Shown: positions 1 to 5,145 of the stretch, one piece after another | Position numbering within the stretch: the first letter of the stretch is position 1 | How the letters are laid out: every line of letters begins with the position of its first letter | NCBI GenBank assembly: GCA_012797715.1 | Contig: JAAZOO010000269.1 | Location: 1-6,666, forward strand | Length of the DNA stretch: 6,666 nt | From: Geobacteraceae bacterium | Lineage (GTDB): Bacteria > Desulfobacterota > Desulfuromonadia > Geobacterales > Geobacteraceae | Reading direction: 5' to 3' | Notes under the pieces: generated by a model | The model's input: the letters and a program-made list of their open reading frames with translations, nothing else | The model's database searches: none | What the model was told of the DNA's origin: nothing | Translations under genes and position numbers: made by a program

Positions 1-2711
1 AGCACCGTGAGCAGGTACCGTGTAGACTGTATGCGGATACACTGCGCACTGAGCAGGCCGGTTCGGGGGGTTCCGGCTTTTGTATGCACCGTTATCTGCC
101 GGTTGGAAAATTCACCGTACTTCTCCAGCTGGACGCGCATGCGTTGCCGTGTCGCGCTGTCAGGTATGATGCCCAGTTCCACGGATGTTCTCCCCAGCAC
201 CTCTTCACGTGAGAAGCCCAGCGTATCCAGGAAAGACCGGTTTACCTCCAGGTAGCGGCCCTCTTCAACGGTTGAAATCGCCATCAGAGCGGAACTGAAC
301 TCGAACGCCTTGGAGAATTTCTCCTGGGAGAAGGCGAGATCCGAGATATCCTTGCACGCGCCGAACAGGGCGGGAGAGCCATCCCAGACACCTTGGACAA
401 TGCGCGTTTCCACCGGAATCAGCCGGCCGTCCCTGGTCTGGAGCGGCAGCGGACAGCGGCTCTCGTTCCCGGCGAGCATGGCTTGAACGATACGGCCCGC
501 TTCATCGCGCACCTCAGGGGGATGGAGCAGGAGTACGTTCGTACCCATCAGTTCCTCCTCCGAGTAGCCCAAGCGCTCGCATGCCGTCCGGTTTGCCCGC
601 ACGACAGTCCCTGCCGTGTCCAGCACAAAGAGCAAATCAAGGGACAGATCGAAGAATGCACGGAGGTTTGCCGTGCTGGCGCGCAGGGCCTGCTCCGCTT
701 CCACCCTTTTCGTGATATCGCGGGAAACACCCACCAGGCCGATGACTTCCCCGTTCGGCAGGGTTATGGGTGTTTTTATGGTGTTCACATACACGGGGGT
801 GCCGTCCGGCAGGTGGGAGACTTCGTCGAACTGGTGCGCCTTGGCCGCGGCGATGACCTGCTCGTCATCGTGCCGGAATTTTGCCGCTGCATCGGGGGGG
901 AACAGGTCATCATCCCTCTTGCCGATGATCTCGTCCCGGCTCTTGCCGACCGACAGCTCCATGACGCGATTGCAGCCCAGGTAGGCTCCCCCGAGGTCCT
1001 TGAAAAACACGGTATCCTGCAGAGAATCAAGCAGGGAGGACAGGAAGACTCCCTTTTCCTCCAGTTCTGCGGTGCGCTGTGCGACCTTTTCCTCCAGCGT
1101 TTCGTTCAGTTCCCGGATGTTCCGGACATGACCGGAAAGAGCGGCCGCCATGGCCCGGAAATTTTCGACCAGGCCGTTCATTTCCCTGATGCTGCTTGCG
1201 GGCAGTTCCACCTCTCCCTCAGCTCCCAGGTGGGCAGGGAGTTTTTCCGTCGCCTCCCGCAGGTGCAGGAGGGATGCGACCATCCTGGCGCTGGTGTAGC
1301 GGGACAGGGGTACGACGAGCAGGATGAGGGCAGCCAGCAGCGACAGGGATCTCTTCGTTTCTTCCGACATTTTTATCAATACCGGATTGAAGGATGCCTC
1401 CGTGATAACCGTCCAGGGAACCTTCCGGCTGATCCCCGATTCCCGGATATAGAGGGACCGGGACCAGCGCTGCAGGATGCTTCTGCCTTTTTCCGGCGCC
1501 GGAACCCACTGGGCTGTCCCGGAAGCACTCTGCCGGAACGTTCCGCCGGTTCGGTCGGGAAAAGCGGACATCATGGCCAGATCGTCACGGGAACTGACGA
1601 TTATCTTCCGGGAGCGATCCACGAGGGTGATGGCGAGCGGTCTGTCACCGGTGATTTCCTTCAGATACCCCTTCAGGTCGTCCGGCTGGATGACGCCGAT
1701 GCAATAGCCGTGGTAGTTTCCGTTCGCCACGAGAGGCGACAGGAGGCTGATGATGGGATGGGGGTGGCCGATTCTTCCCATGACAACATCGGGAACGAAG
1801 GGTTTCTTCGTTTCCCGCAGGTGCCTGATGTAGGGCCTGTCCGAAAAATCCAGGCCCAGGGTCGAACGGCCCAGTTCGTCCGTGAGAGGCGAATAGGCCA
1901 CCGTTACGGCGTCCCTGTCCAGCACGCCCATGCGCTTGAAGCCCGGCGTAGCAGCCTTGACGGTCTCCACCAGCCGCTGCATTTCTCCCCGCGGGACCGT
2001 TGCGGGGTCTCCGATGCGATCGGCCAGCGCCTGGACAGCCTGGAGGTGTCCCTCGATCCAGCGATTTACCGTTTCCCGTGCCTGTGTGCTCGCCAGAAGA
2101 GTCATGGCGGCCAGGGACGCCGTCTCCTTGCCCATGGTATTGCGCAGGTCCAGCGTGATGAAGATGAGGCTGGGGATCAGGATCAGGGAAACCATGACCG
2201 AAAACGAGAGCTGGCGGAACGAGGGGAGGGGGGCGTGCGCCTTGCCCGCGGAACGGAAAAGGAAGGCCAGGTGGCCGAGTGATGCCAGGAGGGCATTAAA
2301 GATGCCGTTGATTGCCTGTTTGAGAAGTATCAGAATGGTGGCTGACGTCGTATCTCCCAGAAAGACATGGTAGAAGATCCACGCGAGGGGCGCGCCGCAC
2401 AGGAGCCAGAAGGAGAGGTCGTGCAGGAGGATATCCGCGGGATCCCTTTTCTTGCAGCGCCAGCCGACGAAAGCCGCCTCTGCCGTGAAGAGTAGCCACG
2501 CCCAGGGGTGCTGCCACAGGAAAATGGTGCACGAACCGGCGAGGAGACTGGCAAGGATCCCGGCGCCCATGCCGTAGCGCAGCATGGCAAACAGGACGAA
2601 GGTGGAGCCGAATAGGAAATCGAGATTGAGAAAGAGGGGGAGGGTGAACCAGTTCCCGGCAAAACCGAGCAGGCCGAACAGGAGCCCCATGAACACCATG
2701 TTTCTTTGCAT
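1..2711 (-). CDS. Multi-PAS membrane sensor, probable histidine kinase (C-terminus beyond the left edge)
   Basis: An open frame of 903 codons runs from ATG at 2711 leftwards off the window with no stop. ATG 2711 is the first start codon after an in-frame upstream stop, and AAGGAG (2718-2723) lies 6 bases before it, so the start is firm. Residues 3-153 are strongly hydrophobic (about six membrane segments), followed by another at 168-187. Residues 188-454 form a periplasmic region like a dCache sensor, with DRPYIRH at 291-297 and a PHPIISLLSPL strand at 318-328. A final membrane segment (about 455-470) leads into a HAMP-like and coiled-coil stretch (to about 556, containing LEEKVAQRTAEL). Three PAS domains follow: about 557-675 (ending in DITKR), 684-795 (ending in KDISD) and about 803 onward, cut by the edge. 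The role would be sensing an extracytoplasmic ligand plus cytosolic cues. Histidine kinase is the likeliest output, but a diguanylate cyclase or other output is possible because no catalytic domain is visible. Confidence 0.9.
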   Translation of the reverse strand, partial: MQRNMVFMGLLFGLLGFAGNWFTLPLFLNLDFLFGSTFVLFAMLRYGMGAGILASLLAGSCTIFLWQHPWAWLLFTAEAAFVGWRCKKRDPADILLHDLSFWLLCGAPLAWIFYHVFLGDTTSATILILLKQAINGIFNALLASLGHLAFLFRSAGKAHAPLPSFRQLSFSVMVSLILIPSLIFITLDLRNTMGKETASLAAMTLLASTQARETVNRWIEGHLQAVQALADRIGDPATVPRGEMQRLVETVKAATPGFKRMGVLDRDAVTVAYSPLTDELGRSTLGLDFSDRPYIRHLRETKKPFVPDVVMGRIGHPHPIISLLSPLVANGNYHGYCIGVIQPDDLKGYLKEITGDRPLAITLVDRSRKIIVSSRDDLAMMSAFPDRTGGTFRQSASGTAQWVPAPEKGRSILQRWSRSLYIRESGISRKVPWTVITEASFNPVLIKMSEETKRSLSLLAALILLVVPLSRYTSARMVASLLHLREATEKLPAHLGAEGEVELPASSIREMNGLVENFRAMAAALSGHVRNIRELNETLEEKVAQRTAELEEKGVFLSSLLDSLQDTVFFKDLGGAYLGCNRVMELSVGKSRDEIIGKRDDDLFPPDAAAKFRHDDEQVIAAAKAHQFDEVSHLPDGTPVYVNTIKTPITLPNGEVIGLVGVSRDITKRVEAEQALRASTANLRAFFDLSLDLLFVLDTAGTVVRANRTACERLGYSEEELMGTNVLLLHPPEVRDEAGRIVQAMLAGNESRCPLPLQTRDGRLIPVETRIVQGVWDGSPALFGACKDISDLAFSQEKFSKAFEFSSALMAISTVEEGRYLEVNRSFLDTLGFSREEVLGRTSVELGIIPDSATRQRMRVQLEKYGEFSNRQITVHTKAGTPRTGLLSAQCIRIQSTRYLLTV

Positions 2712-2717
2712 CGCCCT

Positions 2718-2723
2718 CTCCTT
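2718..2723 (-). promoter_or_regulatory. Ribosome-binding site of the sensor gene
   Basis: On the minus strand AAGGAG sits 6 bases before ATG 2711. No ATG, GTG or TTG occurs further upstream in this frame before a stop, so this site fixes the start of the sensor. Confidence 0.8.
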
Positions 2724-2791
2724 GGAAAAAGAGTTCCGCCCTCCGTCCGGGTTCCTCTCGGGGAGGCGGCGTACCGTTCCTCCCAGCCGAA

Positions 2792-2807
2792 ACCGTCAGG
2801 TGACGGT
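2792..2807. repeat. Perfect palindrome ACCGTCA-GG-TGACGGT, possible operator
   Basis: Two 7-base arms, ACCGTCA and TGACGGT, are separated by GG. The centre lies about 88 bases upstream of the sensor start codon, where an operator or activator site for the sensor gene could sit. It is unrelated in sequence to the GTCCCCC palindromes downstream. A chance 7-base inverted repeat in GC-rich DNA is possible. Confidence 0.35.
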
Positions 2808-2864
2808 ATCCGCAGAGAGGCCCTGGCCCGTTTCGCTGCTGCTCCGTGCGGAAGGGGGCGGCCA

Positions 2865-2902
2865 CCGCCGATAGGGTATGAACCCGAAGGGTGACTCGGC
2901 GG
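2865..2902. repeat. Nested inverted repeat in the divergent intergenic region
   Basis: CCGCCGA (2865-2871) pairs perfectly with TCGGCGG (2896-2902). Inside the 24-base loop, GGGT (2874-2877) pairs with ACCC (2882-2885) around ATGA. No T-run follows on either strand, so it is not a typical terminator, and it does not match the c-di-GMP riboswitch consensus that I recall. It may be an RNA structure in a 5' leader or a protein-binding site. Confidence 0.25.
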
Positions 2903-3060
2903 CGGAATGGGCAGAGAGCAGGAGAAAGAGGGGAGCCGGAGCGAAGGGAGGATTCCTCCACCTGCCGAATCGAGGCGTAATGAACGACATGGTAGCAGAA
3001 TTTCCGTTTCCGTCCATCCAATACATATGGGAACCGCGACTCTTCCCTGATTTCGTCCCT

Positions 3061-3090
3061 CCCATGGGGAAAAATGGGTCGTCATTTTTC
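3061..3090. repeat. Overlapping inverted repeats upstream of the response regulator
   Basis: GAAAAATG (3069-3076) and CATTTTTC (3083-3090) are a perfect 8-base inverted repeat around GGTCGT. A competing short stem, CCCAT (3061-3065) with ATGGG (3074-3078), shares bases 3074-3076 with it, so the two cannot form together in RNA. The element ends 66 bases before the response-regulator start. It could be an operator, or a leader structure if transcription starts upstream of it. Confidence 0.3.
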
Positions 3091-3124
3091 TACAGTTACG
3101 CACGATCCATCCGATAGGAAAAGC

Positions 3125-3160
3125 ATGCGTCACTTCCATATCCGGGGATTACCGCAATGA
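3125..3160 (+). CDS. Possible 11-codon leader ORF, stop overlaps the regulator start (ATGA)
   Basis: ATG at 3125 is preceded by AGGA (3116-3119) with a 5-base gap, a better ribosome-binding site than the regulator's own. The frame encodes MRHFHIRGLPQ and stops at TGA 3158-3160, overlapping the regulator ATG (3157-3159) as ATGA. That is the classic arrangement for translational coupling by reinitiation. The peptide has two histidines but no run of one amino acid, so classical attenuation is not indicated. Eleven codons can arise by chance; only the strong SD and the exact ATGA overlap argue that it is used. Confidence 0.35.
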   Translation: MRHFHIRGLPQ

Positions 3161-4527
3161 CTCAGCATAGAATCCTGGCCGTTGATGATGAACCCATATC
3201 CCTTCAGGTAATGGTACGCCACCTGGACAAAGCCGGTTTCCTGCCCATTCCCGCCTCCAGCGGCAGTGAGGCGCTGGAGATCCTGGAGCGGCAGCCGGGG
3301 GTGGACATCGTCGTAACCGACCTCGTCATGCCCGGCATGGACGGCATGCAGCTCATCGAGGAGATACAGAGCCGTTTTGAGAACGTTCCCGTCATAGCCG
3401 TCACTGCCAACGGCAGCATTGAAAGCGCCGTCACTGCCATGAGAACCGGCGCCTGCGATTATCTGGAAAAGCCCTGCTCTCTGGACGCCTTGCGCATCGC
3501 CATCCGCCGAACACTAGATTACCAAGGCATCCTCCGGGAAAACGAGCAGATGAGAATGATGCTGCGTGACCGGTTCACTTTCCAGAGCATCGTCACGGTG
3601 AATCCCATCATGAAAGGGCAGCTGGAACTGGCCGCGAAAGTCGTCCGCTCCGAAAGGACAACGGTTGCAATCTACGGAGAAAGCGGAGTCGGCAAGGAGG
3701 TGCTGGCGCGCGCCATCCACTTTGCCGGGAAGGGGATGCCGACCAGCTTTGTCGCCGTGAACTGCGCCGCCATCCCAGAACATCTGCTGGAGAGCGAACT
3801 CTTCGGCCACGTCCGGGGCGCCTTCACCGGAGCGGATCGCGACCGGGAGGGAAAGTTCAGCGCGGCCCGGGGCGGCACTCTGCTCCTGGACGAAATCGGA
3901 GACATGCCGCTTCCCCTCCAGGCGAAGTTGTTGCGGGTCCTTCAGGAAAACGTGTACGAAAAGATCGGCAGCAACACGGTGCATCCCGTGGAGTGCCGCG
4001 TTATCGTCACCACCAACCGGGATCTCCCCGCCCTCGTGGCAGCCGGCCGTTTCCGGGAAGACCTGTTTCACCGCGTCAACATCTTTCCTCTGACACTTCC
4101 TCCCCTGCGGGAACGGCGGGAAGACATCCCCCATTTGTGCGACCATGTTCTCGGGCAGCTGCGCCGGCATCTGGGGAAGCCGCTCCCCGGGATCTCCCTG
4201 AAGGCCGTGGAAATGATGATGAACTACCACTGGCCGGGAAATGTGCGGGAGCTGCGCAACGTGCTCGAACGGGCGGCAATCCTGACGGACGGCGAACTCA
4301 TCCGGCCGTCCCACCTGGGAATCGGAAACAGCGTCAGAAACGCCGAAGGATCGGTACGTGAATCCGGGGACATGGTCAGCTATACCCTGCGTCTGCCTGC
4401 GGACAACCTGTCTCTGGAAGCCCTGACGGATGAAATCCTTTCCATTACCCTGGAGCGGTGCAACGGCAACAAGACCAAGGCGGCAAGGCTGCTCAAGATT
4501 TCCAGGAAGAATTTTTACCGTGCGTAG
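3157..4527 (+). CDS. NtrC-family sigma54-dependent response regulator
   Basis: The 456-residue cytosolic protein has three domains. The receiver (about 4-120) carries acidic pair D10/D11, phospho-acceptor D55 in VVTDLVMPGMDG, T83 and K105. The AAA+ domain (about 143-375) has Walker A GESGVGKE (174-181), the sigma54-contacting GAFTGA loop (221-226), Walker B LLLDEIGD (242-249), the arginine-rich FREDLFHRVNIFPLTLPPLRER region and WPGNVREL (359-366). A Fis-type HTH starts near 420 (LERCNGNKTKAARLLKISRKNFYR). By family knowledge it would be phosphorylated by a sensor kinase, oligomerise on upstream DNA and open sigma54-RNA polymerase complexes by ATP hydrolysis. Its own SD is weak (GGGG 3144-3147), and it may be coupled to a leader ORF. 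The protein ends mid recognition helix, FYRA-stop, about 6-10 residues earlier than usual, so a 3' frameshift or nonsense change is possible. A terminator follows. The cognate kinase is not proven; the divergent sensor is a candidate. Confidence 0.95.
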   Translation: MTQHRILAVDDEPISLQVMVRHLDKAGFLPIPASSGSEALEILERQPGVDIVVTDLVMPGMDGMQLIEEIQSRFENVPVIAVTANGSIESAVTAMRTGACDYLEKPCSLDALRIAIRRTLDYQGILRENEQMRMMLRDRFTFQSIVTVNPIMKGQLELAAKVVRSERTTVAIYGESGVGKEVLARAIHFAGKGMPTSFVAVNCAAIPEHLLESELFGHVRGAFTGADRDREGKFSAARGGTLLLDEIGDMPLPLQAKLLRVLQENVYEKIGSNTVHPVECRVIVTTNRDLPALVAAGRFREDLFHRVNIFPLTLPPLRERREDIPHLCDHVLGQLRRHLGKPLPGISLKAVEMMMNYHWPGNVRELRNVLERAAILTDGELIRPSHLGIGNSVRNAEGSVRESGDMVSYTLRLPADNLSLEALTDEILSITLERCNGNKTKAARLLKISRKNFYRA

Positions 4528-4599
4528 CTCAGCCTCTCAAACACCCGTATCCATGCGCACAAGCACCCAGTGCCGTTTTGCAGCTGCATCCCTCAAATC

Positions 4600-4624
4600 A
4601 AAAAAGCGGCAGGACCCGCTTTTC
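4600..4624 (+). terminator. Intrinsic terminator after the response regulator
   Basis: AAAAGCGG (4602-4609) pairs with CCGCTTTT (4616-4623) around the loop CAGGAC. The 3' arm ends in four T and continues into a pyrimidine-rich, T-containing tract (to about 4635). The A-run on the 5' side could let it work in the opposite direction too. It sits 75 bases past the regulator stop. The GC part of the stem is only four pairs, so strength is moderate. Confidence 0.65.
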
Positions 4625-4668
4625 TTCTTCCCTTCCCCTGAAAAATCCTCCATCGTTGCCGGCAGATC

Positions 4669-4683
4669 GTCCCCCAGGGGGAC
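4669..4683. promoter_or_regulatory. Palindrome GTCCCCC-A-GGGGGAC, candidate upstream activator site
   Basis: This perfect 15-base palindrome has 7-base arms around a central A and is flanked by CAGAT on the left and AG on the right. The same core and flanks recur at 4795-4816. Its centre (4676) is about 107 bases before the start site predicted from the sigma54 promoter, a usual distance for an enhancer-binding-protein site. The adjacent NtrC-family regulator is the obvious candidate ligand, but this is inference. Confidence 0.6.
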
Positions 4684-4756
4684 AGTGCGTCTCCCCCGGC
4701 TACACTTTTTTTACCCCTGAATTCCTAACCTGCCGTATTTATTGCGATGTGAACTT

Positions 4757-4772
4757 CGGCACTCCTTGTGCG
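4757..4772 (+). promoter_or_regulatory. Sigma54 (-24/-12) promoter
   Basis: CGGCAC (4757-4762) and GTGC (4768-4771) place GG (4758-4759) and GC (4770-4771) exactly 10 bases apart, as the RpoN consensus TGGCACG-N4-TTGC requires. Mismatches are C for T at the first position, T for G after GGCAC, and G for the first T of TTGC. The predicted start is near 4783, giving a 49-base leader before the small gene. The nearby enhancer-binding regulator and a palindrome at about -107 support the call. Confidence 0.65.
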
Positions 4773-4798
4773 GATACATGGGCAGCTGTATCAACAGA

Positions 4799-4815
4799 TG
4801 TCCCCCCGGGGGACA
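4799..4815. promoter_or_regulatory. Second palindrome TGTCCCCC-C-GGGGGACA, operator or leader hairpin
   Basis: The 8-base arms surround a central C, and the core equals the copy at 4669-4683 except for the centre base; CAGAT (4795-4799) again precedes it and AG follows. Its centre is about +25 from the predicted start, 131 bases from the first copy, and its right end is 4 bases before the AGGAGG ribosome-binding site. As DNA it could bind the same regulator to repress or fine-tune. As RNA it would fold into a GC-rich 7-pair hairpin next to the SD. Confidence 0.55.
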
Positions 4816-4819
4816 GCCG

Positions 4820-4825
4820 AGGAGG
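4820..4825 (+). promoter_or_regulatory. Perfect Shine-Dalgarno AGGAGG of the small gene
   Basis: AGGAGG lies 6 bases before ATG 4832. It selects that start over an in-frame TTG at 4742, which would add a 30-residue extension translated across the promoter and palindrome and has no SD. Confidence 0.85.
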
Positions 4826-4831
4826 CAGAGT

Positions 4832-5074
4832 ATGTCACAGGAAATGGTGGAGAAACTTCTTGGCCGTTTGCTCACCGATGACCAGTTCAGGCGTCGGGCG
4901 GTTCAATCCCTTGCCGAGTCGTGTCGGGAGGAGGGGTTCTCCCTCAGTTGCGAAGAGTTGGAATCCATCCGGCAGGAGGACCTGGTCCTCCTTGAATGGG
5001 TGGCGATACGGCTCGACAAGGGCATCAGACGGTTTTCACGGCACGTCCCGGAAGGCGGCATTTCGCCCGCCTGA
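4832..5074 (+). CDS. Small Nif11/NHLP-leader-like protein (Os1348/Franean1_4349 type)
   Basis: This 80-residue soluble protein has no signal peptide or membrane segment. The N-terminus MSQEMVEKLLGRLLTDDQFR (1-20) fits the pattern in which a helix is followed by a 'L..D..FR' motif. EEL (41-43) and WVAIRLDKGIRRF (56-68) fit the 'EEL..l.......LD..I.R' ending of small proteins annotated as NHLP-clan or Nif11-like, a group that includes leader peptides of ribosomally made peptides. The match is from remembered family patterns, so the family name is tentative while the gene itself is secure (perfect SD, good frame). There is little room for a core peptide: only 12 residues follow (69-80), with GG at 75-76 four residues from the end. 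Cysteines are C31 and C40. It is the first gene of a probable sigma54 operon with the chemoreceptor 71 bases downstream. A standalone adaptor or modulator role is possible; no RiPP enzyme is visible. Confidence 0.8.
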   Translation: MSQEMVEKLLGRLLTDDQFRRRAVQSLAESCREEGFSLSCEELESIRQEDLVLLEWVAIRLDKGIRRFSRHVPEGGISPA

Positions 5075-5110
5075 TTGCCCTGCCGCCGCGGATCCGTGCC
5101 GGCGGCGTTT
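5053..5110 (+). repeat. Tandem intercistronic hairpins, possible weak terminator or mRNA stabiliser
   Basis: AGGCGG (5053-5058) pairs with CCGCCT (5067-5072) across the end of the small gene. GCCGCCG (5082-5088) pairs with CGGCGGC (5100-5106), whose loop contains the palindrome CGGATCCG (5089-5096). Only GTTTCTC follows, so termination would be partial at most. Such structures could lower chemoreceptor output relative to the small protein or protect the upstream message. Confidence 0.4.
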
Positions 5111-5145
5111 CTCGTGAAAATATTTCCATGAAAGGAACAGTGACC

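Larger units (their letters stand above)
2712..3156. other. Divergent intergenic region, 445 bases, rich in inverted repeats
   Basis: This stretch separates the leftward sensor from the rightward response regulator. Open frames cross it on both strands (for example plus 2878-3117, minus ends near 3021 and 3139), but their products are Pro/Arg/Ser-rich low-quality translations without recognisable domains. I treat them as GC-rich chance frames. I looked for -24/-12 promoters on both strands and found none with correct GG-N10-GC spacing, and no convincing -35/-10 pair. The inverted repeats at 2792-2807, 2865-2902 and 3061-3090, and a possible leader ORF at 3125-3160, are listed separately. Promoters for both flanking genes presumably lie here. 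Confidence 0.6.
4528..4831 (+). other. Intergenic control region between regulator and small-protein operon (304 bases)
   Basis: No convincing gene lies here, although two plus-strand frames remain open from the end of the regulator through the terminator; neither has a recognisable domain after 4550. In order it holds an intrinsic terminator, a GTCCCCC palindrome, a TCCCCC half-copy (4692-4697), a T7 run (4706-4712), a -24/-12 promoter, a second palindrome and a Shine-Dalgarno. The terminator before the promoter suggests that the operon downstream is transcribed independently of the regulator. Confidence 0.7.

Noticed and set aside
393..2282. 629-codon open frame on the plus strand opposite the sensor
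   Set aside because: Its product has no recognisable domain or membrane pattern, while the minus strand here encodes clear TM, dCache and PAS sequence. It is an antisense shadow of a GC-rich gene.
2824..2839. Possible -24/-12 promoter TGGCCCG...CTGC in the divergent region
   Set aside because: GG to GC spacing is 11 rather than the strict 10 bases and the -12 element is poor.
2878..3117. 79-codon plus-strand frame upstream of the regulator
   Set aside because: There is no good SD before ATG 2878, no recognisable domain, and it spans several inverted repeats; a chance frame is likelier.
2296..3139. Two long minus-strand frames (241 and 269 codons) crossing the divergent intergenic region
   Set aside because: Both overlap the sensor N-terminus in wrong frames and give Pro/Ser/Arg-rich sequence without motifs. 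The sensor start at 2711 has its own SD.
3514..4314. 266-codon minus-strand frame opposite the response regulator
   Set aside because: It lies entirely opposite the AAA+ domain with all its motifs and has no domain of its own.
4742..4831. N-terminal extension of the small gene from TTG 4742
   Set aside because: It would translate the sigma54 promoter and palindrome, has no SD, and ATG 4832 has a perfect AGGAGG.
4458..5117. 219-codon plus-strand frame through the regulator end, terminator and small gene
   Set aside because: Apart from a few residues that may reflect a frameshift at the regulator end, the product is not protein-like and runs through a terminator and promoter.
5128..5145. Alternative chemoreceptor start at ATG 5128
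   Set aside because: In frame but without a ribosome-binding site; ATG 5146 has AAGGA at good spacing and gives the usual short basic N-terminus before TM1.
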